Shown piece after piece: positions 22,301-34,600 of a DNA stretch of 64,000 nt. The first letter of the stretch is position 1. Each line of letters opens with the position of its first letter. The position numbers and the translations under genes are program-made. Source of the DNA: Rhodocollybia butyracea (taxonomy: Eukaryota > Basidiomycota > Agaricomycetes > Agaricales > Omphalotaceae); NCBI GenBank assembly GCA_015501585.1, contig JADNRY010000278.1:1-64000 (forward strand), in the 5' to 3' direction. The notes beneath the pieces are model-generated. The model saw only the letters and a list, made by a program, of their open reading frames with translations, was not told the origin of the DNA and ran no database searches.

Positions 22301-23157
22301 CCTTTGACCTTAACAACTTTCCAGTAGTACTGTTCACAACAGACGAAGACCGCGATGGAAGATATCTAGAATATTTCTGCAATGATAAGAATTCACTGTA
22401 GACATCAAAAGGAAGCTAAGATGGAAAGAGTTCCGAATCCATGGAGTCTGGAAGAATAGTTGGGGGTGTTTGTATACCAATGAATCAAGCTGTCAAGCGA
22501 CATCTAGGCAGAGAATGCATAGCTGGTCAAAGAACCCGAAAATTCATGTTTGTGTGGTATCCCGTTTTTGATGTCTCCTCAGGTCTCTGGTAACCATTCT
22601 TCTTTGCCAGATATGTACACGGTAGATGAGAAAAGATGGGTCAGTTGAGTTGAGAAGCGCCCGAGTGCCGGTATACAGACATCTAAGCATTTGCATAGTT
22701 AGATATTGAAGTACCAAGAAAAGATGACACTTATGAGTAGCGGTATAGGCCAGAACTCTTGCCTGCGGTAAAGGACACCCAAATCCAACGAAATGCTATT
22801 TTTTTTGAGTGAGTGCTAACACTACGAACTCGGGCTCCGATAAGCCCAAAATTTATTGCCCGCAATGAAGGCAAAAACCCCGAGGAAACGCTATCTAAGC
22901 AGGAGGGTTTGTAAGTCTGAATGAGTTTCAAGAAGAGCAAGTCAGAGACGTACCGGCACACATCAAAAATGGGTATCATGTACTTTGGATGAATGATTAA
23001 GGGGTTGAAAGTTCTGAGCGTTGAACATTGGAGCCAGCCAAAAAAGAGAAGAGCTCCAAGTGGGGTTGGGATGGTAAAGGAGAAGGACCGAATGCACATA
23101 GAGAGTGGCACCAAAAAAGTTGAGCGGTGAATCGTGTTCTTTGGGTAAAACAAGACA
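22301..23157. other. No supported gene
   Basis: A 140-codon minus frame (22,731-23,153) has a hydrophobic composition but no recognisable domain or splice structure. Otherwise AT-rich spacer. Confidence 0.3.
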
Positions 23158-23916
23158 AGCCTGGTTTAAACTAGAGGCATGAAGTAGAAATTTGGTTAAA
23201 CCACTGTTAAGCAGTCAAACCATAATTTAATGGTTAAACCTGTTTGAACTGTGGGTAGATGAGTTAAAAATTATGTTTACTGTGGTTAAACTGAGATAAA
23301 CCTGGTTTAACCAGTTTACTGTGGTTAAACTGAGATAAACCTGGTTTAACCAGTTTAAACTGGGATAAATGTGGTTTAACCTGGTTTAACCAGAGAATTA
23401 ATACACATTTCAGCTCTTAGTTAAGATAATGTAGTAGTGGTGAGTACCCATGAGAAGTGTATGGATTGTAGACAACTCACAGAGATTTTTAATTTCTTTT
23501 TTGGCATATTAAGCAATGTTGAAGGCAGCTCTCGTTAGGGTTAGCAAACATTAGAGAGCTGTCTGAGACATGCCAAACCTGGGGAGCACTTAGTTAGGGG
23601 TTAGGGTTAGGGTTGAGAATATATATGGGGTGCAGGGGCTTGCCCCTGCTATTCTGGGGACTAAAAAGGAAACCTGAAATCTCTGTGACCTGTCTACAAT
23701 CCATAAACTTTTCATGGGTACTCATCACTACTACAGTATGTTAATCAAGTAATAAAATGTAGATTCAAATGCACTTCAAGGTTAAACCAGGTTTATATCA
23801 GTTTAACCAGGTTAAACCCAGTTTATCTTAGTTTAACCAGTTTAAACTCAATTTTTAACTCATTCAACCATGGTTTAACCAGATTTCTACTTTATGTCTC
23901 TGGTTTAAACCAGGCT
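23158..23916. mobile_element. Foldback element F2 (759 bp) with telomere-like core
   Basis: Ends AGCCTGGTTTAAAC and GTTTAAACCAGGCT. The arms contain many ggttaaac(c/t) units, and further in are mirrored blocks such as tggattgtagacaactcacagag against ctctgtgacctgtctacaatcca. The loop region (about 23,520-23,660) contains TTAGGGTTAG (23,535) and TTAGGGTTAGGGTT (23,601-23,614). No ORF. No clear target duplication was found. Confidence 0.75.
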
Positions 23917-26277
23917 AATCGGGTTACTGTCTTTGGATGGGACGTAAGGCGGAAATTTTTCATACCTGCACGGTACACGTTAGAAAGCGGACCATCCATG
24001 TTTGTTTCAAGTACTTCATTTTCACCCACTCTAGGACTGAAAATCTTGGACATGGTGTCAACCAGTTAGAGGCATAGCTAAGAGAACAGGTTTTGGGGGG
24101 TTGACGCTACGGTTCGTTTCATGCAGAGCTTGAATGCTAGAATTAGGATAGAATTTGTGAAATGTTAGTTTTCTGCTCGTATACCGGCGTACAGTACTTC
24201 GCGTGTTTGTTGTTGCGGAGATAGCCAGATTTTGCAGCTGCGGAAACCGATCTGTGGAATTGGAGAATTTGATGCATTGTCAATGATGATGAACGTCGAA
24301 AGCATAGCTAAGCGAACACTTGGGGTCTTTGAGAATGGCAAGCGACTCTACGGTTCGCTCATACAGACAGCCAGGAGAATTCTGGAAAGAGAGAACATAT
24401 TTTAGGCATTGGCTTTTGGCACTGTGGAGATGCTATACCCATGGGACTGAGCAGCCGAGAAAGACAATCCATATGACTCAAGGAATTAGGTGCGTTGTCG
24501 ATAGATGGAGACATTTAAAAAGTGGATTGGTTTTTGGTAATGGTGAGCCGCGTGGTCAACTCAACGGTTGGTTCATGTGTACGCAGAAAAATCTTAGAGT
24601 TCAAAGTAATAGTCTTTTGTAACGAATGGCCCGGCGGAATAGGAGCAAAAACCTCACCAAAGTTAGTATAGGATTCCTTCGTGTATACCAGTGGCAGTCA
24701 GCCTGAGTCCGTTGTGTGCAAAGATGGCCCATGAATATGACCCAAATATGTTGCAAACTGGCTAGAGAACCAGACTTGTTCACAACAATACTCGAGTAAT
24801 AAAGTGGATAGCCTGGAACGGTGGACAAGGGTGATGTCCAAGTCGTCAGCTGCATATATCTGTCAAAGTAGAAAGTACTGTAGAGTCCTAATATCAGAGG
24901 ATTGATGAATAATCCTCATGAATCAATGAAATCCACCCAGACTGCATACAGCTTCCTCTCGCATTACATTTGAAATTTCTCCGTGAAATTGAAACATCAA
25001 GTGCATCGATACCACAACATGTCTTGTCGTGAATACAGGTGGTGACTGAAATAGAGCTGAAGTACTGAAGGACTTGGGATACATGGACTGCAACAATATC
25101 AGTGAGGTAATGAATGTAGTACAAAAAAGCTACACCCTGCATCAACTTCAAGCACTACTCGGTATTTGCACTGTATTCAATCTACAGATGAGCCAGTCAC
25201 GGTTTGATTAAAAAAAGAGGAAAATTACGCATTGTCATTCATATTCAACGTTCCAACAGCGTCGATGAGACAAAAACACCAGCCACAGCGCTTACGAAGC
25301 AACTTAAACGGGCGCTTCCGACACTTGAAATTAGCGGTTGCTATGAGTCTTCTTTGCAAAGGAAACGTTGCGTCAAAATACACGACATAAGGATGTTCAA
25401 TATATCTATATTCATACCCGACATTTGGACAAAGCTTTGAAGAGTTACAAACTACGAACTGGAACTTGGTGCTGGAAAGAATATCGAGATACAGTTTGGA
25501 ATTTTGGTAGCAGGAAGGTATGCCTGTCATCCTCTTACTTTCATATAAAACTGAAAGAAATTGTTACCTGTGTGGATACGAATAAAGATTCTGAATTCGA
25601 TAGCACCGGCGGCTACACACCCAAATTGGTGCTCAAATAGGAAAACGCGTTTACACATTGAGAAACCTTCTTCAGACGGAATACTCCATCCCTACTTGAG
25701 GAGTTACTACAGGAATCCAGAATTGAATTAGCTTTTGAAACAAGAGCGGTGCAAGGAAAGCAGATATGTACGGAAAGTCACACTGAAGATCATCCAAGAC
25801 GCCAGGTGCGGCGCTAGAATGGCATCAATGAATCAGATCAACCTGACTCTTCATGCCACAAAAAGATTGTCAAGCTAATTCTTTTAAGCTTTACATGGAG
25901 TCTCCAAGGGGAAGTTATATAGCTTATAATATATAAATAAATCCTTATGTAGCTGTGTGTTCTTCAGTTCGAATGCCTGGAGGCATTCTGAATATTTGTA
26001 GATCATTGGCGGTTTGGCAAAGTACTACAGCTATAACACTGTTACAGCTTGAGTTTGGCTCGAGTGATGGGAATGTGATAATGCCACCACGTTTGTAAGA
26101 CTTAGGTAAAGTACGTTTTCTTTCCATAGTTGTTTCATTATAATGTGATTCTTTTCAAGCTCAAAGAATTTCCATTGTCTTTTTCCTCGTGGGTGATTGC
26201 CACCAACATTTACTAGTACTGCTTATAAAATCCCATCGAAATCGCTCGAGCCAGGTTTCTTACTTTACTCTTCGAAA
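23917..26277. other. Gene-poor spacer
   Basis: Two similar stretches (gcatagctaag(a/c)gaacac..., ctacggttcg) lie at about 24,072-24,120 and 24,303-24,358. Frames such as 24,320-24,622 plus and 25,225-25,530 minus carry no domain I recognise. Nothing else is supported. Confidence 0.35.
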
Positions 26278-27560
26278 TGGCTAGCATGATTGTATGTACT
26301 AGTGCTACATCTCCGCCCTTGCATAACACAGTACGCCAAGGTGTATATGCTGATGATGAAACCTGACTTGAAATATGGGATCTAGATGGGTGCTCTCCTT
26401 ATCAGCGTACTGTAAGTGCTCACAGCCTTCACTTCGCCCCCTTGTTGACGCTTGCTCAGGATATCCGCCATGTGGGTGGTGGCCTAGTGATACGCTTTCC
26501 TTAACATTGATTTGGTGCCATCTAGGCTCTGGGTAATATCGGTCGTGCAGACCTACATTTACTTTGCGGTGAGTGCGCTAGCTGTCTACCACTCTCAGTT
26601 TTGTTGACGGAAACCATCACAGACGTTCTTTAACCAAGATACCGTCCAGCTTAAATCATTTGTGCATCCTACCTTACCTAACTTTGCTTGATGGTGCACT
26701 GATAGACACTTGCCTGCTTGGTTAGGTTTTCTTTGTTTTGTGAGTCTGCAAATATTCAATCTTTTTCCATCCGTATCTCACACCTTTCGCGTCTCATGCA
26801 GTATCCTCGACACCGCTCATCAAGCAATGCTCTGTCATTTAATCTACGTCTATCTTGTATCAAATTATGGTAATACGGAATATCTTGGGATTGTCATATG
26901 GTAATACCTTTTCGATTACTTCTGTTCTTGGCTTCATTCTCTGTGCAGGAGCATATTGGTAAGCCATCGTAATGCATGCGATGATCCACAAGGATGACAA
27001 GTTGTGTTTCGGATTTCAAAAAGGTAATGGTGCTTCTCTCGGTAAGTGTTTATTCTTCTGTTCAATTTGACATTAAACTAAAGATTTCTCTGATGCAGGC
27101 AATTATCGCTATGGTCCAACTGTAGGTGTACTGTCATTGGGTGCAGAGCATGGTTGACCAAGTTTGCGTTAGCTTCATGTGCTGGCGGATCTGGATATGT
27201 GAGTACTACGCTCATATAATTTCTATCCAGTGTTCTGACCTAAACTATTGTCAACAGTGAGCCACAAGAATGTGTACTGGATTTGCCCTGTCATCAGTGA
27301 CTTTATATATATATTGAATCTAGGCTTGACGGTGTACTTTCCGCAGATCCTTATTGTTGTGGCGAGCTTCACAGTCACCATGGGTAAGAGAGTTGATCCT
27401 TCATTGCTAATGTATATTGATGTTGTCGGTAGTTTATTTCGGAAAATTGTCTGTACAGTCTATAACCAGAAGTTACTGCCATTTCTGACGTGCCTTGCTT
27501 CAGTTGGTATCTCCGGACATGGGTGGAACTCGCAAAACTCAGTGTAGGTTGATCTAAGAA
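26278..27560 (+). pseudogene. DUF6534-like membrane protein gene, decayed
   Basis: Short exon-like pieces in order match the pattern of a multi-pass membrane family common in Agaricomycetes: ATG at 26,278, a GALLISVL segment near 26,384, LWVISVVQTYIYFA (about 26,527-26,570, followed by a GTGAGT donor), then ILDTAHQAMLCHLIYVYLVSN and YGNTEYLGIVIW (26,793-26,901, followed by GTAATA), and AIIAMVQL near 27,099. The pieces are separated by intron-sized gaps with plausible donors and acceptors, but several frames are broken. The C-terminal half cannot be assembled. The family's function is unknown. I infer a pseudogene or a heavily diverged gene. Confidence 0.5.
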
Positions 27561-28683
27561 CCTCCTTTGCTGTATCTCATCTTTCACGGGTCATCTCGCG
27601 AGCAGTCAATGGATTAAATTTTGGTGGAGATATGGAGGCTGTGTGCAATCTGTTTGCTGATATCGGTTAGGGCTTCTTAGCTGATTCAATTGGAACCTAC
27701 TTATTTGAACCTTGGGCTGTTAGATCTCTGTTTGGCCTGAAACCTTTGTGTATATAGCTTTCTATTGTATTCTCACTTGTTGTAAGCTCTCTCGGTCTGG
27801 TATATCATGATTTATTTACTGATCTCTTGCACTAGTGTATGTAAACTCTTTTCTGGCAATGTGAGGCATTACTTATCGGTGATCACATCTTATAAACAAT
27901 GATAACTTTTTTCTTAGGCTCAATGCTTGGACAGTACTAAGAGCTCTGAATAATCGGCCTGGCAACATGGTACTTACTTCTAGTGGGATTGAATGGGTAC
28001 GACAACTTGAAGTGAGCTACAGTTCAAATATTGCAAGGGTGGTCAGTTATCCCATGTCTCAATACTTATCGGTTATTGAATGCTCAAATGTTGCAGGTAC
28101 AGCAGACATCTCTGGAGGAAGCCCACCCACAAATAGACCCAGATATTGAGATGGAAAATTTCACGGTGAGCTTTCTGGTTATACATTCCAATTATCATTT
28201 ATGTACATTTTATTAAGGAAAGCTACTTTGTTGAGAAGTCTGTCGCCTGCTCTGCTTACCTGAAAACATTGAAAGTTGAATATCACTGTTGATGTATCGA
28301 CATTCACTGAACATGGCTCTGTGTGCTGGAAGTTGGAGCCTGAAAGCACAAGAGTCTGATGTATTGTTGGAACAGTCATGATGGATGTAGCGTATGGATA
28401 AAATGAATGGAGGTTACTGTCGACATGAGGTTTTTGAATTCATAGCCCAGTTCTGCAAATTGGAAGTTGGATACTGAGATTGCTGGAATGGTTTCTTGCG
28501 ATACCAGGACTTGAAAGTATGCTTGTAGCATGACTTCAAGCTCTGAACAACCAAGAAAGAACGAAGAATATGAATTAAGGAATGATGTCAATGAAGAGCT
28601 GACAAATACGCTGCTTTGAAAGTTGGGCTGCTGCAACTCTAACTAGTGTCCGTGACTGTTAGGCTGACGATCATGGAAGCTGT
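27561..28683. other. No supported gene
   Basis: May contain 3' remnants of the DUF6534-like gene (27,570-27,900). Short frames occur at 28,179-28,379 and 28,376-28,636 (minus) without recognisable motifs. Confidence 0.3.
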
Positions 28684-29695
28684 ACAAGTGTCAAGAAGTG
28701 AACCATTTATATAGTCTGGGAAGCATATCAGGTCAGACCTGATATTGTGGCCTTTTGGTCCAGTTGGAGCGCATGGTTGTCTTTCCAGAGTCATGTGACT
28801 TTACAGAATATCAGGTCTGCCCGGTCACCAGTTCAATCCTGCGAGAGGTCAAGCAGGCTCTTGCCCATGTGGCTGAGGGATCAGTGATGGTCCCGGGGCC
28901 AGCTATATAAATGGTTTATGTCATCAACCCAGTAGTATGGGTACCAATGAGGGCTTGATGGTTGGCTTTGGGGGTTGCATATCATATGGCTGGGCGGATT
29001 AAATGATAACTGAGTACATTTAATTGACTGACGGGTGTGTAGCTGCATGTCAAGCATCTCGAGGGCTCGATGCACTGAAGGGGGATGTACTGTCAAGAAG
29101 TGAACCATTTATATAGTCTGGGAAGCATATCAGGTCAGACCTGATATTGTGGCCTTTTGCAGTTCAGTCACCCACATATTTGGTCTTATTAGTCTACACT
29201 TTTGTTACATTGACCTTACTAAAAAGACCCAAAAACCTAGGCAAAACCCGGGCAGCTAGGTCATGACCTTGGGATTTAGGTCATGACCTAAAAAATTGGT
29301 CATGACCTAGGTCAGGTTGGTCTTTTCCTGGGATTGGTAGGTCATGGCCTGGGGTGAGATAGGATATGGCCTAGGTGGGGCAGGGCATGGTCTAGGTGGG
29401 GGAGGGCATGGTTTAGGTGAGGGAGGATATGGTCTAGGAGGAGGAGGAGGAGGGTATAGTCTGGGAGGAGGAGGGTATGGGAGAGATATAGTCTAAGAGG
29501 TGTAGGGTGAGAGTGGAGGATGGTGAGATAGAGAATACAAACAAGAATGAAATATCATAGAATAATGACTTGAAATTTTTAGAAACATATTGGGATTTTT
29601 TACATATCTGTAGATTATGACAAGATTAAGATAAGTCACAGTGCCCTGTTCTGGGTGGTCAGGGAAGCATGGGACTTACCTGACCTAGCTGATTC

Positions 29696-29896
29696 AGGTC
29701 ATGACCTGGGTGAACTAGGTCATGACCTACCTAACCTAGGTCATGACCTACCTAGCCTAGGTCATGACCTACCTGGCCTAGGTCATGACCTACCTAACCT
29801 AGGTCATGACCTGCCTAGCCTAGGTCATGACCTACCTGGCCTAAGTCATGACCCAAGCGAACTAGGTCATGACCTACCTGGCCTAGGTCATGACCC
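29696..29896. repeat. Ten-unit palindromic array, exact 21-bp period
   Basis: AGGTCATGACC(T/C) (one unit AAGTCATGACCC) starts at 29,696, 29,717, 29,738, 29,759, 29,780, 29,801, 29,822, 29,843, 29,864 and 29,885. Every step is 21 bp, with variable 9-bp spacers such as acctagcct. Each core is itself a 12-bp palindrome. A mirrored, shorter array is at about 30,345-30,500. Confidence 0.9.
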
Positions 29897-30344
29897 AGGC
29901 CAATTTAAAAATTACTAAATTAGGAAATTTTTCCATTTTTGCAGTGGATGAGGTCAAAGCTGTTTTTATTACCAAATAAGGCAATTTTCAAACACCTTAA
30001 CCGGTTTTATGTTTTTTTAATAGAGTTAGATACATTTGGAAATTTTTATAAATTACTATATTAGGCAATTTTATTTCAATAGACTTTTATTTCTTAATTA
30101 GGCAATTTCAAAACTTTTGCAGTGGATGAGGCCAAAGCTGTTTCCATTGCCTAATTGAGAAGTGACAAATTTGCAGTGGATGAGGTCAAAGCTGATTTCA
30201 TTACCTAATTAAGAAATGACGAAAACCGGTTAAGGTGTTTGAAAATTGCCTTATTTGGTAATAAAAACAGCTTTGACCTCATCCACTGCAAAAAATGGAA
30301 AAATTTCCTAATTTAGTAATTTTTAAATTGGCCTGGGTCATGAC

Positions 30345-30500
30345 CTAGGCCAGGTAGGTCATGACCTAGGCTAGGCAGGTCATGACCTAGGTTAGGTAGG
30401 TCATGACCTAGGCCAGGTAGGTCATGACCTAGTTCACCCAGGTCATGACCTAGGCTAGGTAGGTCATGACCTAGGTTAGGTAGGTCATGACCTGAGTCAG
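30345..30500. repeat. Mirrored AGGTCATGACCT array in the right arm of F1 copy 2
   Basis: About eight cores with the same spacers in reverse order as the left-arm array, again at about 21-bp steps. It is shorter than the left array, so units have been gained or lost since the arms formed. Confidence 0.8.
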
Positions 30501-31064
30501 CTAGGTCAGGTAAGTCCCATGCTTCCTTGACCACCCAGAAGAGGGCACTGTGACATATCTTAATCTTGTCATAATCTACAGATATGTAAAAAATCCCAAT
30601 ATGTTTCTAAAAATTTCAAGTCATTATTCTATGATATTTCATTCTTGTTTATATTCTCTATCTCACCATCCTCCACTCTCACCCTACACCTCTTAGACTA
30701 TATCTCTCCCATACCCTCCTCCTCCTCCTAGACCATACCCTCCCTCACCTAGACCATGCTCTCCCTCACCTAGACCATGCCCTGCCCCACCTAGGCCATA
30801 TCCTATCTCACCCAGGCCATGACCTACCAACCCCAGGAAAAGACCAACCTGACCTAGGTCATGACCTAATTCCCAGGTCATGACCTAAATCCCAAGGTCA
30901 TGACCTAGCTGCCCGGGTTTTGCCTAGGTTTTTGGGTCTTTTTAGTAAGGTCAATGTAACAAAAGTGTAGACTAATAAGACCAAATATGTGGTTGCCTGA
31001 AGTGCCTTTTGGTCCAGTTGGAGCGCATGGTTGTCTTTCCAGAGTCATGTGACTTTACAACAAG

Positions 31065-31698
31065 GGAAGCATCAGGACTGAATTTCAAAGAAACTGGATA
31101 ACAAAAAGATAAGGTTTAACCAAGTTCAAACGACGGCTACGTCCACCAAATATGTCCAACAATTCAAGATATTGAGGTATCCTTAACCCATCTCTCTCCT
31201 CTCTCCCTCCCCTCACCACTCTCCCTTCTCTAGCCGCTGTATCATCTCTGTCTACTCTCACCGCTGTTTGCACATTCTCTCTTATTGATCTTATCTTCCG
31301 CACAGTAAGAATTTTCTCCACCAGTGTGTTTGATGATTACGAATCGCGGTATCTCGTTGGCGAGAGGTGCGGCCTGTGCGATTGGGAGAGGCGACGGTCT
31401 GAGGGTTTGGGTTAGAGATTGGGATTGGGAGTTTCAAGTCGAGTAAAATGTGATATGTACAGCGCAGTTGATATCGGAGCGAGGACGTGTTCAGGGATCA
31501 TAGTATAGCACGAGTGTTGCGTTTGGGTTTGGTACAACTGAGATTGGGTAGATACAATTTAGTCAATTAGTACATACGCGTATCTGTATTGTCTCTAATC
31601 TCTAGTGGGAACGATGATAGCAACAAAAGTGGGTTCATATACAAGAATAAAGAATAGGACTAGGGAAACATGATACAAACATTGCATTCAAAGTATTC
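31065..31698. other. Spacer downstream of the PWWP gene
   Basis: A CT-rich run (31,180-31,260) stands out. The 78-codon minus frame over it is a composition artefact. No gene supported. Confidence 0.35.
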
Positions 31699-34600
31699 TT
31701 AAGCACGCTTGCTATCTGATCTGACTTTTTGGCCACTTGCATGATAAGCAACGCCTTTTCCTTCACGCTTAGCTTCCTGCATGCGCACATTCACAAATCA
31801 TCCAGCAGATCTGCAAAGGAAGGCCTGCCGGGTCTGGGTGTCTATACCGTGAGCCTTAGCCTAGGCTCCATTTGAATATTGCATGTCAAAGTAATGTAAA
31901 GAAACCTACTGGCGCTTTTAGCATTTCATCAAGAGAAAGGATGAACTCCTCTCCCTTGACTGTACACTGCTTCCCTTTCAAGTCCTATAAATCAAAAAAT
32001 TATCCCAGAGACCATTCTTCTTCAAGCGTTCCTCCAAAAAATCAAAATCTTGTCTCTGCTGCAAGAAGTGGAAAGAGTCAGATACTTGCTGTACGTAGGG
32101 AAGAGCTGGTCACCTTTTTGTTAGTTGGCAGTTTGGCGAGGGTTTTGGTCTTCTTTTGGTTAGTCAACAGTTGGGCTCGGGGCTTGGCCTCCACATATGA
32201 CTTCTCGGATGAAGATCTAAAAATTGAAGTACTTCTATCCATCGTAGTTGAATGCTGCATGGGTCGAATAGTTTCCCAGAGTTCATCTTTGATTTCTTTG
32301 TCGGTATCTAATTCTGGTGAGCCAGCACCCTCTGCTTGCACACCCTGTGGTGAGGGCGATCGGCTTTCCGTAAACAAGCTCTCATCAATCTGTTGGGTGG
32401 CAGAAAGTGGCAAGGGTCAGGATGTCATCTAAGCCATACAAGAAAGGTCTGGTCACCTTTGGCTCAGATAATGATGGCTGGCTTTCCTGGGCAGGAACCG
32501 ACTCCGTATCCAAGGACCATGGCGCGATTGGAGCTTGACCACCATCCTCCATCTGCCTCCCGAAGGATGTGCTGGTCGTAGGCGTGTCTGGGGGGGTGGT
32601 GAAGGGTGAGTTGCCCCTGGTTTCGGAATTCAACAGATTAAACGCTTGAGAACTATCAGATTGTTGTTCGGATAACAACGCCGAGGGAACTTTATTCTTT
32701 TGAACTTTTACAAGCGATTCATGCGTGAGGACTTGCACATTCCGCTGTGCTAGAGGTTTTGAGATGGCTGGACATGAATGAGTAAAACAAGACATCTTTT
32801 GTTGAACCATTGGATGACAATTTTCCCTTTTTCATCAAAACTATTGACCTAAGGAAAACACAAAGTTGGTAACAGAGGTCGATGACAGATTAGTGCTGCT
32901 TACTATCCCAGCCGGTTCAGTTGTAACATATAAATACCCCAGTAGTTACTCTGGGGAATAATTTACTAAGGCCAGTAAGCTACTGTACTGCCAGTACTGG
33001 GGGAATAAAAAATATCAACTCGGTAGTCAGCTGGTACGCATTTGATAAGGTCATGTGACTCGTCGATTGCAGATTTGGGTGGCTGCACAAAAATGGGTGG
33101 TTTACAGGCCAAATATGGATGGTAGCTAGCCCAAAAAAGACTATATATAATATATTAATATTTGAGCACTACTCCGAGGCGGATTAGGCACCATAAGGGG
33201 ATGGATTGCATCGAAAAATCTAGATGACGTTCGGTCAAAGCTGGCTGAGCATTACCAAATTGGGTAATGCCATCAAAACAGTAAAAGCGGCCTAAAAGCC
33301 TGCTTGTACATGGATATTCTACCCTGGAAGAGTGCAGATATAATCTTTATATATATAAGAGGTCCCTGAAGCGAGATTACAGCGATAGCTGCGGTCAAAG
33401 CTGTTTTATTACCATATTTAGAATGCCAGCAAAGCGGCCTAAAAGCTTGTTTATGCTTGGGTATTCTACCTAATAGCAGTCTACACAGTGTTTATAGATG
33501 TACAGTAGGTACCTAAAGCGAAATTGAAGCAGGTATATGGTGTAATAGTAGCACTGCTTCGATGTTTGGGTCTGTGGCTGTGCTTTGAAAAATCGAAATA
33601 AAAGTAGGGATGTTCAATATACTAGTGGTGCAGGCATGGTTTCTACATAGTAGATATATACCTGAAGCGAAATTAGAGCATTCTATGGCGAGAATAAGCT
33701 GTAATTGCCAGCTCTAGGCCGGAGGAGGTCAAAGCTGTATGACCAAATAGGGAAATATATGCATTACATACAGGTGGTGTTGAGTCGAAGTTGGGCTCAG
33801 TAATGGCATGGCCTCTCAAGGTTTGAGGTCAGGAGTACATATCTGAGTAGTGTAGTATACTAGCTACGCCCTCCAGGTGCGATATTTGGCAATATGTGGG
33901 CAGGAGGATGTACATGGAGTGATCAATGGTGAGTAACCATCAAAATTCGCTTTTTTGAGGAATTAAATACTAATAATGAGTGTCTACGCGCAGGTAGGAC
34001 CTCAAAGCTCGGTAGGAATACTCTCCTACATAGTATACACTTGATCTGTGTCCAAAAACCATTTTTATGGCACCAGAGGCGATGGTATACCCTGATCTTT
34101 ATTGATTTTGCCTCAAAACTCGATTTTTTGAGGAATTAGCATGGAATATTGGGGCCTTGAGAGTAGCCAGGGAGCTAAAATGTCGTATATAGACTGTACT
34201 ACATAGTAGTAGTCGTTTCCATATGCAAGAACGATTTATACAGCACCTGAAGCGACAGTATACCCTGATCTGTATGGAATGTGCCAAAAAATGCGATTTT
34301 GAGGAAATAAAACATGAATAGGGTGTGCTGTAGGTCTCAGACAGTGCTAGAAACTTGGGGATCATGTCTTCAGATTATACTAGATGACTTCAAAGTGTTA
34401 TTTCTACATCTGGGTATCTCGATGGCAGGATAGGTTATTAAGTGCACACTAGGATATCTCAACTTGACTCAAAGTTCAGATTGTGACATTGAGATGTACA
34501 GACTCGTAATTTTTGCGCTGGAGGGCCTCTATATGATCCGAATACATGATATCCAAGTTTTTAGCACTGTCTGAGACATACAGCACACCCTATTCATGTT

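Larger units (their letters stand above)
29160..31003. mobile_element. Foldback family F1, copy 2 (1.84 kb), nested in the TRIM 3' repeat
   Basis: Inverted arms: the left terminus CAGTTCAGTCACCCACATAT mirrors ATGTGGTTGCCTGAAGT(G) on the right. The arms contain G/A-rich blocks, 21-bp AGGTCATGACCT arrays, and gtggatgaggtcaaagctg modules around the centre (about 29,940-30,300). An 8-bp direct repeat GCCTTTTG lies at 29,152-29,159 and 31,004-31,011 (or 7 bp if the terminal G belongs to the element). The unoccupied site is visible in the first TRIM repeat (ggccttttggtcc). An 8-bp duplication with CA(G) ends would suit hAT-like mobilisation, but no transposase is encoded. Confidence 0.85.
28684..31064 (+). 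mobile_element. TRIM-like miniature LTR element with 5-bp target duplication, split by a foldback
   Basis: A 117-bp repeat with TGTC...TTACA ends occurs at 28,689-28,805 and again at 29,091-29,159 continued at 31,012-31,059. The outer flanks are the direct repeat ACAAG (28,684-28,688 and 31,060-31,064). The internal part is only 285 bp and ends in a purine-rich tract (gaagggggatg) before the second repeat, as expected of a polypurine tract. No ORF. Without the nested foldback the element is about 519 bp, the size class of terminal-repeat retrotransposons in miniature. A primer site is not obvious. Confidence 0.8.

Noticed and set aside
29696..29896. Possible CRISPR-like array
   Set aside because: Repeat 12 bp and spacer 9 bp are far too short, the repeats are perfect palindromes, the genome is eukaryotic, and the array lies inside a transposable element.
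29655..29918. Open frame encoding a heptapeptide-like repeat (LGHDLP plus N/S/G), also mirrored at 30,313-30,534
   Set aside because: The 21-bp DNA period automatically gives a seven-residue repeat without stops. Units vary by palindrome spacers, there is no promoter or start context, and the same DNA occurs in a non-coding foldback.
30970..31011. Reading the F1 target duplication as 7 bp (CCTTTTG) rather than 8 bp
   Set aside because: Both fit the empty site. 8 bp is preferred because GCCTTTTG is exact on both sides, though the terminal G could belong to the element.
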